From: Candidatus Nanopelagicales bacterium
Lineage (GTDB): Bacteria > Actinomycetota > Actinomycetes > S36-B12 > CAIYMF01
Direction: 5' to 3'
DNA length: 64,000 nucleotides
NCBI GenBank assembly: GCA_017848795.1
Contig: JAFIHG010000014.1
Location: 34,396-98,395 of the forward strand
Shown piece by piece: positions 47,507 through 56,096 of this stretch (the stretch's first letter is position 1; every line of letters begins with the position of its first letter). Under the pieces are notes generated by a model. The model was given only the letters and a program-made list of their open reading frames with translations. It did not search any database and was not told where the DNA came from. Both the position numbers and the translations under genes were made by a program.

Positions 47507-48391
47507 ATGACAGAGGTACTGCCCGACGGCCGCATCGTCGTGGCGATCGACCCGTCCGGGAGCAGCGACGAGGCGCTGATGTGGGGCGCCGAGGTCGCCG
47601 CGATGCGCAAGGTGCCGTTGATCCTGGCGCATGCGCTGCCGGCGCCCTCCGCCCGCTGGGACAGCCAGGACATCACTCCTGAGCGGGTACGCGCCGCCGC
47701 CGACGCGCTGATGCGCGCGAAGCGGGACGACGTCTACGACCTGCACCCCGAGCTCGAGGTGCACCTGGAGGTGACGACGGCGGATGCGGACGACGCGATC
47801 CTGACCCAGGCCAACCGTGCCGCGATGGTCGTCGTCGGCTCCCGGCACCGCGGCCCGATCGGCCGGCTCTTCCTCGGCTCGGTGAGCCACTTCGCCGTCA
47901 CGCACGCGGTCGGGCCAGTCGCGGTGGTGCGCCGGCGGGTGGACGACCGCACGCTGCCGGTCGTCGTCGGTATCGACACGACCCGCGAGGACGAGGCGAG
48001 CCTCGCATTCGCCTTCGCCGAGGCCGCCGCCCGCCAGGTGCCGCTGCACGTCGTACACGCCTGGACGCCCGACATCGCGGTCGGGTACGGCGTGTTCGTC
48101 CTCGACAGCGAGGTGCTCGGGATGCTGCGCAAGGACGCCGAGCGTGCCGTCGAGGAGGCCGTCGCCGGGGTCGCCGAGCAGTACCCGCAGGTGGCCGTAC
48201 GCACCGCTGTCGTCGAGGGGGACGCCACGAGCGTGCTCGTGGACGCGAGCGGCGAGGCGCAACTGCTCGTGGTCGGCTCGCACGGCCGCGGCACGCTGGG
48301 TCGGCTGCTGATGGGCTCGGTGTCCACGAACGTGCTGCACGCCGTACCGATCCCGGTGGTCGTGGTGCCCAACGCGCGGCGTGCGGCATGA
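47507..48391 (+). CDS. Universal stress protein (two USP domains)
   Basis: 294 residues from ATG 47507, with GGGAG upstream. There are two tandem USP domains, each with the ATP-binding pattern: [27 protein letters not shown] in the first and [34 protein letters not shown] in the second. Two-domain USPs of this type are core members of the hypoxia/dormancy (DosR) regulon in mycobacteria. A DevR-box-like site upstream and the devR-type gene 47 nt downstream support this. It probably binds ATP and helps survival in low oxygen. Confidence 0.93.
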   Translation: MTEVLPDGRIVVAIDPSGSSDEALMWGAEVAAMRKVPLILAHALPAPSARWDSQDITPERVRAAADALMRAKRDDVYDLHPELEVHLEVTTADADDAILTQANRAAMVVVGSRHRGPIGRLFLGSVSHFAVTHAVGPVAVVRRRVDDRTLPVVVGIDTTREDEASLAFAFAEAAARQVPLHVVHAWTPDIAVGYGVFVLDSEVLGMLRKDAERAVEEAVAGVAEQYPQVAVRTAVVEGDATSVLVDASGEAQLLVVGSHGRGTLGRLLMGSVSTNVLHAVPIPVVVVPNARRAA

Positions 48392-48438
48392 CCGCGCTGC
48401 TGACCGCCCCGGCCGGCGAGTTGCGCCAGGATGGGCCG

Positions 48439-49095
48439 ATGCCGATCCGAGTCTTCCTGCTCGACGACCACGAGGTCGTACGCCGCGGGGTGCGCGACCT
48501 GCTCGAGAGCGACGACGACATCACGGTCGTGGGCGAGGCCTCCACCGCTGCCGAGGCGCTCGCCCGCGTACCGGCGGTGCGCCCCGACGTCGCCGTCCTC
48601 GACGTACGCCTGCCCGACGGGGACGGCATCTCGGTGTGCCGCGAACTGCGGTCCGGCCAGCCCGACCTGGTCTGCCTCATGCTCACCTCCTTCGACGACG
48701 ACGAGGCCCTGCTGGACGCGGTGATGGCCGGGGCGTCTGGGTACGTGCTCAAGCAGATCCGCGGCAGCGACCTGCAGCAGGCCGTACGTACCGTCGCGGA
48801 CGGGCGCAAGCTCATCCACCCCGACACCGTGCACCGCGTCATGCGCCGGTTGCGCGAACCTGACGGGCGCCATGACCCGCTGGCGGTCCTGACCGAGCGC
48901 GAGCGCGAGGTCCTCGAGCTCATCGGCGAGGGCATGACCAACCGGCAGATCGGCGACCAGCTCCACCTCGCCGAGAAGACCATCAAGAACTATGTGTCCA
49001 GCCTGCTGGCCAAGCTAGGCATCGAGCGACGTACCCAGGCCGCGATCCTGGTGACCGAGTCGCACCGCCGGGACGCGGGCCGACCCCTCGCCTGA
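48439..49095 (+). CDS. devR: NarL/DevR-family response regulator
   Basis: 218 residues from ATG 48439 ([23 protein letters not shown]). The receiver domain has the acidic pair DD at 9-10, the phospho-acceptor D55 in [11 protein letters not shown] and the Lys in YVLKQ. The LuxR-type HTH is [43 protein letters not shown]. Length and sequence fit DevR/DosR, the hypoxia and NO response regulator. The start has CAGGAT 6 nt upstream (leaderless). The matching sensor gene is convergent on the far side of array C. The universal stress gene is directly upstream. Confidence 0.88.
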   Translation: MPIRVFLLDDHEVVRRGVRDLLESDDDITVVGEASTAAEALARVPAVRPDVAVLDVRLPDGDGISVCRELRSGQPDLVCLMLTSFDDDEALLDAVMAGASGYVLKQIRGSDLQQAVRTVADGRKLIHPDTVHRVMRRLREPDGRHDPLAVLTEREREVLELIGEGMTNRQIGDQLHLAEKTIKNYVSSLLAKLGIERRTQAAILVTESHRRDAGRPLA

Positions 49096-49110
49096 CCACC
49101 GCGGCCCGGG

Positions 49111-49810
49111 TCGGCGGGGGTACGCGCGGTATAGGTCCCGTTCACCCGCCGTTCGGGCCGGGCCGCTGGTTTGGCGGCCGTACGCGGGGTATAGGTGACG
49201 TTCACCCGCCACTCGAGCCGGGCGCGGCGATGGCGGGCGTACGCGCGGTATAGGTCCCGCTGACCCGCCACTCGGGCCGGGCTGCGGGGTTGGCGAGCGT
49301 ACGTGCGGTATAGGCCGCGCTCACCCGCCACTCGGGCCGGGCTGCGGGGTTGGCGGGCGTACGTGCGGTATAGGCCGCGCTCACCCGCCACCCGAGCCGG
49401 TCCGCGCCGATGGCGGGCGTACGCGGGGTATGGGTCGCGCTGGCCCGCCACCCCGGGCCAGGCGCGGCGATGGCGGGCGTACGCGGGGTATAGGTGACGC
49501 CCACCCGCCGCCCGAGTTGGGCATCGCGGTTGGCGGGGATACGCGGGGTATAGACCGCGCTGGCCCGCCACCCGAGCCGGGCCGTGCCAATGGCGGGGGT
49601 ACGGGGTGTATAGGTCGCGCTGGCCCGCCACTCGGGCGGGCCAGCGGGTTTGGCGGGCGTACGCGCGGTATAGGCCGCGCTGACCCGCCACCCGAGTTGG
49701 GAGTCGCGGTTGGCGGGCGTACGCGCGGTAGAGGTCCCGCTCACCCGCCGCCCGAGCCAGGGCGCGGGGATGGCGGGGGTACGCGCGGTATCGGCCGCGC
49801 TCACCCGCCA
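49111..49810. repeat. Palindrome array C (12 units) between devR and devS
   Basis: Twelve units at 60-bp spacing, from 49111 to the last at 49771-49810. Arm order is TGGCGGGCGTACG, GCGGTATAG, then CGCTSACCCGCCA. The linker is a variant of CCGAGCCGGGCTGCGGGG. The last unit carries the devS stop codon (49801-49803). No gene is supported inside it. Confidence 0.95.
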
Positions 49811-51393
49811 ACAGGATGCGCGTCGCGGTCGCGCAGCGGGGCCTGCCAGCGCAGGCGCGTACCGCCCTCGGGGCGATTCGAGACCGACATCGAGCCGCCG
49901 AGCAGTTCGGCACGCGTGGACAGGTTCGTCAGTCCGCTGCTGCGGCCGTCGGGCGCGAAGCCCACGCCGTCGTCGGTGACCTCCAGGCCGACCTGCTGCT
50001 CATCGGCATCGATCTCGATCGTGACGTGGCTGGCGCGGGCGTGCCGGGCGACGTTCGAGAGCGCTTCGGAGGCGACGGCGACGAGGTGATCGGCGATCGC
50101 TTCCGGTACGACGGAGTCGAGCGGTCCGGTGAAGCGCGCGACCGGCGCACAACCGAGGGCGGGCGCGACGTTGTCGGCGAGCTCGAGGATGCGCGAGCGT
50201 ACGCTGCGTCCCGCCGTCTCCTCCGAGGTGTGCAATGCGTAGATGGCAGAACGGATCTCGCGGATCGTCTCGTCGAGGTCGTCGACGACCTGGGTGAGCC
50301 GGGCCTGCGCCCGCTCGTCCCCGACCAGCCGCGACAGGCTCTCGAGCTGCATCCCGCTGGCGAACAGCCGCTGGATCACCAGGTCGTGCAGCTCGCGCGC
50401 GATGCGGTCCCGGTCGGCCATGAGCGCGAGGCGTTCGTTGGTCGCCCGGGCCTGCGCGAGGCGTACGGCGACCGCGGCCTGGAAGGCGAACGTCTCCAGC
50501 ACCGATTGCAGCCCGCCGGTCCAGTCGGGCTCCGGTGCCAGTACGCCGAGCAGGCCCTGCACGGCGCCGCCCTCGCGCAGCGGCACCAGCACCGGCTGGC
50601 CCTCCCCGAGCCCGGCCAGCGCCGCCGCGAGCTCGGACGGGCGCTCGTCGCCGGACGGCGTGCCGCCCGGGTCGGGCGCGCTCGTACGCAACCCGAGCAG
50701 TCCCTGCGCGCCGGAACCGTCCACCGCCCGTACGCGCAGCCACCCGTCGGCATCGAGCAGCGCGATCATGGCGGCGCTCGCACCGGCGGCACGTCGCGCC
50801 GTCGAGACGACCGTCTGCAGCACCCGTTCCGGTGCGGTGTCGACGAGGACCTCGCCGCGTACGTCGGCGATCGCCGACATCCAGCGTTCCTGGCGGCGGG
50901 TCTGCTCGAACAGCCGCGCGTTCTCGATCGCCACGGCGGCCGCCGACGCCAGCGCGACGACGCCGCGCTCGTCCTCCTCGGTGAACGTGCCGTGCAGCTT
51001 CTCGGTCAGGTAGAGGTTCCCGAACACCTGACCCCGTACGCGGATCGGCACGCCGAGGAAGGTGTGCATCGGTGGGTGGTTCGGTGGGAAGCCGACCGAC
51101 TCCGGGTGACGGGTCAGATCGGTGAGGCGCAACGGCTTCGCATCCCGGATGAGTACGCCGACCATGCCGTGCCCGGTGGGCAACGGCCCGATCGCGCGGT
51201 ACTCCTCCTCGGTCAGCCCGAGGGTCACGAACTGCGCCAGACCGCCTTGTGGCGCAAGGACTCCCAGCGCCGCGTACCGGGCGCCGACGAGGGTGCTCGC
51301 CGCCTCGACGATCCGCTGCAGGACGGTGTCGAGCTCGAGCTCGCTGCCCACCGCGAGGACCGCCTTCAGCAGCGCGTCCGACCGGTCCGGCAC
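49801..51393 (-). CDS. devS: DevS/DosS-family sensor histidine kinase (GAF-GAF-HisKA_3-HATPase)
   Basis: 530 residues from GTG 51393, with GGAGGAGG upstream. An upstream in-frame start at 51441 would reach into the repeat region and lacks a ribosome site. GAF-A contains GFPPNHPPMHTFLGVPIRVRGQVFGNLYLTEK, the region that carries the proximal heme His in mycobacterial DosS. GAF-B, HisKA_3 (H336 in RIARELHDLVIQRL) and HATPase_c (SNVARHARA, DDGVGFAP, STRAELLGG) follow. It should sense oxygen, NO or CO and phosphorylate the DevR-like regulator. The last residues VGG and the stop come from an array C unit. Confidence 0.9.
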   Translation of the reverse strand: MPDRSDALLKAVLAVGSELELDTVLQRIVEAASTLVGARYAALGVLAPQGGLAQFVTLGLTEEEYRAIGPLPTGHGMVGVLIRDAKPLRLTDLTRHPESVGFPPNHPPMHTFLGVPIRVRGQVFGNLYLTEKLHGTFTEEDERGVVALASAAAVAIENARLFEQTRRQERWMSAIADVRGEVLVDTAPERVLQTVVSTARRAAGASAAMIALLDADGWLRVRAVDGSGAQGLLGLRTSAPDPGGTPSGDERPSELAAALAGLGEGQPVLVPLREGGAVQGLLGVLAPEPDWTGGLQSVLETFAFQAAVAVRLAQARATNERLALMADRDRIARELHDLVIQRLFASGMQLESLSRLVGDERAQARLTQVVDDLDETIREIRSAIYALHTSEETAGRSVRSRILELADNVAPALGCAPVARFTGPLDSVVPEAIADHLVAVASEALSNVARHARASHVTIEIDADEQQVGLEVTDDGVGFAPDGRSSGLTNLSTRAELLGGSMSVSNRPEGGTRLRWQAPLRDRDAHPVGG

Positions 51394-51428
51394 CGCTCCT
51401 CCTCCCCGCGGGTCGGCATCCGCACCGA

Positions 51429-51786
51429 AGGGCGGACGCAACCATCCGGTGGTCGAGCGTAGTCGAGACCATGATCACCGAAGTGGTCTGCTCTCGAAGG
51501 AGCGGACGCAACCGTCCGGTGGTCGAGCGTAATCGAGACCATGATCACCGGCGTGGTCTCGACTGCGCTCGACCACCGAGTGCTCGCCCGGTCTTTCACG
51601 TGCTCGACCAGCGAGTGCTCGCCTGGTCTTTCACGTGCCGACCACCGAGTGCTCGTCTGCTCATTCACGTGCTCGACCGCCGCGTACTCGCCCGGTCGTT
51701 CACGTGCTTGACCATCGAGTGCTCGCCCGGTCCTTCACGTGCCGACGGGGCGCGCCACCAAGCGCAAGGTGACTCGGCTGATGTTC
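51429..51786. repeat. Composite TCGA-rich inverted repeat, copy 2 (internally duplicated)
   Basis: The module GGACGCAACCATCCGGTGG and its TCGAGCGTAGTCGAGACC arm occurs twice (from about 51433 and 51503). The inverted arm (about 51555-51575) follows, then four degenerate tail modules each with CGAGTGCTCG and TCTTTCACGTG. It fills the gap from the devS start to the stop codon of the helicase. No gene is supported. Confidence 0.85.
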
Positions 51787-54306
51787 TCACCCACCGAGAC
51801 GTGCGACCTCCACCACCTGCAGCACCGGCTCGCCGGCCGCGTCGGAGGCGGCCAGGTCCACCTCGGCGACCATCGCCCAGTCGCGGTCGCCGGCCGGGTC
51901 GTCGAACACCTGCCGGACCCGCCACGAGCCGGGACGCTCCTCGACCTGGAAGAGCTCGGGACCGCGCGCGTCGGGGCCGGTCAAGAGCTCGTCGTGCTCG
52001 GCGAAGTACGGCTGCAGCGCCGCCTCCCACTGCGGGACGGTCCAACCGGACCCGGTGTCGAGCTCGGCCAGCGCCGCCCAGTCACGGCGCGCGGCGAGCG
52101 TCACCCGGCGGAACGCCGCGTTGCGTACCAGCACCCGGAACGCGCGCGGGTTCGCCGTCAGGGCTGGCGGCTGCTTGTGCGTCGTGCGGTCGACGAGGAC
52201 GTCCTCCGGGCTCGCGGAGCGCAGCTGCTCCCACTCGTCGAGCAGGCTCGAGTCGACCTGGCGGACCAGCTCGCCCAGCCAGCTGACGATGTCCTCGAGT
52301 TCGTCGGTACGCGCCGCCGGCGGCACCGACTGCCGCAGCGTGCGGTACGCGTCCGCCAGGTAACGCAGCACCACTCCTTCGGAGCGGGCGAGCTGGTAGA
52401 AGGAGACGTACTCGCCAAAACCCATTGCGCGCTCGTACATATCGCGTACGACCGACTTCGGCCGCAACTCGTGGTCGGCGACCCACGGGTGGCCGCGGCG
52501 GTACACGGCGTACGCCTCCTCGAGCAGCTGCGCGAGCGGCCGTGGGTGGGTGACGTCGGCGAGCAGCTCCATGCGCTCCTCGTACTCGATGCCGTCCGCC
52601 TTCATCGCGGCGACCGCCTCGCCGCGCGCCTTGGAGGTCTGCGCGGCGACGACCTGACGCGGGTCCTCGAGCGTCGCCTCGAACACCGAGACGACGTCCA
52701 GCGCGTACGCGGGGCTCGCCGCATCGAGGAGCTCCAGTGCGGCAAGCGCGAACGTCGACAGCGGCTGGTTGAGCGCGAACTCGTCGGGCAGGTCGACGGT
52801 GAGCCGGTACGTGCGACCGTCGGCGTCGGCGGGGGAGAACCGTTCGACGACACCGCCGGCGAGCAGCGAACGGACGATCGCGACCGCGTCCCGGACGTGC
52901 CGGCGCTGCGCGGCGCGGTCCTCGTGGTTGTCGCGCAGCAGCCGGCACATCGCGGCGGCCGGATCGCCGGGCCGCGCGATCACGTTGAGCAGCATGGCGT
53001 GCGAGACCCGGAACTGGGAGACGAGGGTCTCCGGGGCCGAGCCGACGAGCCGCTCGTACGTGCTGGGTCCCCAGGACACCATGCCGGGCGCGGGTTTCTT
53101 GCGTACGACTTTGCGGCGCCGCTTCGGGTCGTCGCCGGCCTTGGCCAGGGCCCGCTCGGTCTCGACGACGTGCTCCGGCGCCTGTACGACAACGCTGCCC
53201 GCGTCGTCGAAACCGGCCCGCCCGGCGCGGCCGGCGATCTGGTGGAACTCGCGCACCATCAGGTGCCGGCTGCGGGTGCCGTCGTACTTGGACAGCGCGG
53301 TGAGGACCACGGTGCGGATGGGGACGTTGATGCCGACGCCGAGGGTGTCGGTGCCGCACACGACCTTGAGCAGCCCGGCCTGGGCGAGCGTCTCGACGAG
53401 GCGGCGGTAGCGCGGCAGCATCCCGGCGTGATGGACGCCGATGCCGTGGCGTACCAGCCGCGAGAGGGTACGGCCGAAGCCGGCGGTGAACCGGAAGTCG
53501 CCGATGAGCTCGGCGATCGCGTCCTTCTCCGCCCGCGTACAGACGTTGATGCTCATGAGCGCTTGCGCGCGCTCGACGGCGGCGGCCTGGGTGAAGTGCA
53601 CGACGTAGATCGGGGCGCGGTCGGCGGCGAGCAGCCGTTCGAGGGTCTCGTGCAGCGCGGTGAGGACGTACGAGAAGGTGAGCGGCACGGGGCGTACGGC
53701 GGATGCGACGAGGGCCGCGGGCCGTCCGGTACGGCGCTCGAGGTCGGCCCGCAGCTCGCGGGTGTCGCCGAGCGTCGCCGACATCAGCAGGAACTGCGCC
53801 GCTGTCAGCTCGAGCAGCGGCACCTGCCACGCCCACCCCCGGTCGGGGTCGCCGTAGTAGTGGAACTCGTCCATCACCACGAACCCGATATCGGCCGCCG
53901 CCCCCTCCCGCAGCGCGATGTTCGCGAGCACTTCGGCGGTTGCGCAGACGATCGGCGCGTCGTGGTTCACGCTGGCGTCGCCGGTGAGCATCCCTACGTT
54001 CTCGGCGCCGAAGATGTCGCAGAGCGCGAAGAACTTCTCCGATACCAGCGCTTTGATCGGTGCGGTGTAGAAGCTGCGCTTCCCGGCGGCCAGCGCGGCG
54101 AAGTGCCCGCCGACTGCCACCAGGCTCTTGCCTGAACCGGTCGGGGTGGCCAGCACGACGTGCGCCCCGGTGACGAGCTCGAGCACGGCCTCTTGCTGCG
54201 CGGGGTAGAGCGTCAGGCCCTCGCCGGTGGTCCACGTGATGAACGCGTCGTACACCGCATCGGGATCGGCGTCCGCCGGCAGCAAAGCAGCGAGCGCACC
54301 GGTCAT
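51787..54306 (-). CDS. Ski2-like DEAD/DEAH-box helicase with DUF3516
   Basis: 839 residues from ATG 54306. Helicase core: VLATPTGSGKSLVAVG (Walker A), FVVMDEFHYYGDPDRG (DEFH box), LLMSATLGDTREL, then GIGVHHAGMLPRYRR, VVCGTDTLGVGINVP and HQIAGRAGRAGFDDAG (motif VI). The C-terminal 400 residues match the actinobacterial DUF3516 extension. Members are related to Ski2/Mtr4 RNA helicases and HelY. RNA processing or surveillance is inferred. The 3' end abuts the composite repeat and array D lies 92 nt upstream of the start. Confidence 0.9.
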   Translation of the reverse strand: MTGALAALLPADADPDAVYDAFITWTTGEGLTLYPAQQEAVLELVTGAHVVLATPTGSGKSLVAVGGHFAALAAGKRSFYTAPIKALVSEKFFALCDIFGAENVGMLTGDASVNHDAPIVCATAEVLANIALREGAAADIGFVVMDEFHYYGDPDRGWAWQVPLLELTAAQFLLMSATLGDTRELRADLERRTGRPAALVASAVRPVPLTFSYVLTALHETLERLLAADRAPIYVVHFTQAAAVERAQALMSINVCTRAEKDAIAELIGDFRFTAGFGRTLSRLVRHGIGVHHAGMLPRYRRLVETLAQAGLLKVVCGTDTLGVGINVPIRTVVLTALSKYDGTRSRHLMVREFHQIAGRAGRAGFDDAGSVVVQAPEHVVETERALAKAGDDPKRRRKVVRKKPAPGMVSWGPSTYERLVGSAPETLVSQFRVSHAMLLNVIARPGDPAAAMCRLLRDNHEDRAAQRRHVRDAVAIVRSLLAGGVVERFSPADADGRTYRLTVDLPDEFALNQPLSTFALAALELLDAASPAYALDVVSVFEATLEDPRQVVAAQTSKARGEAVAAMKADGIEYEERMELLADVTHPRPLAQLLEEAYAVYRRGHPWVADHELRPKSVVRDMYERAMGFGEYVSFYQLARSEGVVLRYLADAYRTLRQSVPPAARTDELEDIVSWLGELVRQVDSSLLDEWEQLRSASPEDVLVDRTTHKQPPALTANPRAFRVLVRNAAFRRVTLAARRDWAALAELDTGSGWTVPQWEAALQPYFAEHDELLTGPDARGPELFQVEERPGSWRVRQVFDDPAGDRDWAMVAEVDLAASDAAGEPVLQVVEVARLGG

Positions 54307-54397
54307 GCGCCCATCCTCCCCGGTCCGAGGCGCAGCAGTACCGCCGACCGGCGCGGGGCCTGTGCGCAGCGAGGTGGGTGCGGCGCCCCGGGTTCAA

Positions 54398-54556
54398 CGG
54401 CGGGCCTACGCGCGGTATACGCCTCGGGCGCCCGCCACCGCAGGCAGTCCCATCGATGGCGGGCGTACGCGGGGTATAGACCGCGCTTACCCGCCACCGA
54501 GACGTGCCCCAGGGATGGCGGGCGTACGCGGGGTATACAACGCGCTTACCCGCCAT
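54398..54556. repeat. Palindrome array D (3 units)
   Basis: Units start at 54398, 54457 and 54516 in the same arm order as arrays C and F. The first unit is the most diverged (CGGCGGGCCTACG). The linker is a variant of CCGAGACGTGCCCCAGGG. It lies in the divergent gap between the helicase start and the possible RNA gene. Confidence 0.93.
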
Positions 54557-54592
54557 CCGAGACAGGATGCAGAGGGCCGTCGTCCACCGATC

Positions 54593-54601
54593 TTGTCCAC
54601 A
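54593..54601 (+). promoter_or_regulatory. Perfect DnaA-box-like 9-mer
   Basis: TTGTCCACA equals the actinobacterial DnaA box. It is part of CCACAGGGCTGTGG dyad symmetry, and TGTGGACC and TGTGGGTGGA follow within 70 nt. No dnaA, dnaN or parAB gene is near, so an origin is unlikely. Confidence 0.4.
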
Positions 54602-54689
54602 GGGCTGTGGGTAGATGCACTGCTGAGCACGGGAAGCTGTGGACCGGCCTGTGGGTGGACGAACGCCGAAAAGTCGTTGCGGAAAAGGC

Positions 54690-55020
54690 TTGCCAGCGCT
54701 CGTCGACACCCAGTAGAACTCTCCTCACGTCCTCCACGAGGGCACCGGCCAGGGGAAACCCGGGACGGCGCCGGAAGGGATGGACGGGCCGGGCGAAGAC
54801 CGGTGGACCTGTCCCGTCAGGGAGACCTGGCGGGCTGCGTACGACGACGCAGCGGTCCGCGCGGAACGCACGGCGGCTGCAGCTCGCAGCACCGGGCAAC
54901 CGGAGGCTCGAGCACCGCGCGTCGAGGCGGGAGTGCGCTGCCAAGGGGTGACCCGGGCGGTGCGCGGCAGTCGAACCGGAGGGCCCCTCGACCTCATACG
55001 TCGAGGGGCCCTCTGTTTCG
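54690..55020 (+). ncRNA. Candidate structured RNA gene of unknown type
   Basis: A TTGCCA/TAGAAC promoter-like pair with 18-bp spacing (about 54689-54718) is followed by roughly 260 nt without convincing codon bias in any frame. It ends at a 14-bp terminator hairpin (54979-55013). Inside are stable hairpins: GGACGGGCCGG with CCGG/CCTGTCC (about 54782-54815) and GCTGCGT with ACGCAGC (about 54833-54853). I compared it by eye with RNase P RNA, tmRNA, SRP RNA and cobalamin riboswitches and found no match. Arg-rich readings exist on both strands but have no start signals. The alternative is a decayed gene. Confidence 0.35.
54979..55017 (+). terminator. Strong terminator hairpin
   Basis: A perfect 14-bp stem: GAGGGCCCCTCGAC (54979-54992) with its complement at 55000-55013, a CTCATAC loop, then TGTTTCG. 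The T-rich side is on the plus strand, so it ends a rightward transcript for which no clear protein gene exists. Confidence 0.75.
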
Positions 55021-55106
55021 CCCTGTGTCGTCCCACCTCCACGGCGCACAGCCGTCTCGCACAAGCGGGGCCCCTCGCCCAGGGGCCTCTGGGTCCCCGG
55101 TTCGGG

Positions 55107-56008
55107 TGGCGGGTGAGCGGCGCCTTTACCGCCCGTACGCCCGCCATTGCTGGGGTGCCGGCTCGGGTGGCGGGTGAGCGGCGCGTATACCGCGCGTAGG
55201 CCCGCCATTGCTGGGGCACGTCTCGGGTGGCGGGTGTGCGCGATCTATACCCCGCGTACGTCCGCCGCTGCAGCGTCCGCCTTCGGGTGGCGGGTGAGCG
55301 GCGCGCATACCGTCCGTACACCCGCCAACCGCACACCCCTGACCGGGTGGCGGGTGAGCGCGGCCTATACCCGGCGTACGCCCGCCATTGCAGCGTCCGT
55401 CTTCGGGTGGCGGGTGAGCTCCGCGTTCGTACCGCGCGTAGGCCCGCCACTGCTGGTCCGGGTTCGGGTGGCGGGTGAGCGGCGCGTATACCGCCCGTAC
55501 GCCCGCCATCGCTGGGTGCCGGTTCGGGTGGCGGGTGAGCGCGGCCCATACCCGGCGTACGCCCGCCACTGCTGGTCCGGGTTCGGGTGGCGGGTGAGCG
55601 CCGCGTATACCGCCCGTACGCCCGCCATCGCTGGGGTCGCGGTTCGGGTGGCGGGTGAGCGGCGGGTATGCCGCGCGTACGCCCGCCACTCCTGGTCCGG
55701 GGTTCGGGTGGCGGGTGAGCGCGGCCTATACCCGGCGTACGCCCGCCACTGCTGGTCCGGGGTTCGGGTGGCGGGTGAGCGCCGCGTATACCGCCCGTAC
55801 ACCCGCCATCGCTTGGGTCGCGGTTCGGGTGGCGGGTGAGCGGCGCCTATACCGCCCGTACGCCCGCCATCGCTGGGTTGCGGTTCGGGTGGCGGGTGAG
55901 CGTGGTCTATACCGCGCGTACGCCCGCCATTGCTGGAGCACGTCTCGGGTGGCGGGTGAGTGGCGCCTATACCGCGCGTACGCCCGCCAAGCTCGCGTAC
56001 GCCCGCCG
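55107..56008. repeat. Palindrome array E (15 units)
   Basis: Fifteen units at about 60-bp spacing, from 55107 to 55950, plus a truncated piece to 56008. Arm order is TGGCGGGTGAGCG, SSCTATACC, then CGTACGCCCGCCA, as in array B. The linker is a variant of CTGCTGGTCCGGGTTCGGG. It lies between the candidate RNA gene and the mrp operon. No gene is supported inside it. Confidence 0.95.
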
Positions 56009-56096
56009 TCCGCACGGCCCGCCAGCGCGGCTGATAAGTTCGCGACACCGCGACAGCCCAGCCGCCCCGTCGTGAGTGCCGACCCCCGGAGCGCGA

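Noticed and set aside
54593..54680. A replication origin based on DnaA-box-like 9-mers.
   Set aside because: Only one perfect box, no dnaA/dnaN/gidB/parAB neighbours, and no AT-rich unwinding region.
54160..54951. A 263-codon Arg-rich frame on the plus strand.
   Set aside because: Its first half is the antisense of the helicase 5' end and its middle crosses array D; no ribosome site, and composition is that of shadow frames in GC-rich DNA.
54690..55020. RNase P RNA, tmRNA, SRP RNA or a cobalamin riboswitch at this locus.
   Set aside because: The universally conserved cores (for example GAGGAAAGTCCGGGC of RNase P) are absent; a CAGGGAGACCTGGC stretch resembles a B12 box only superficially.
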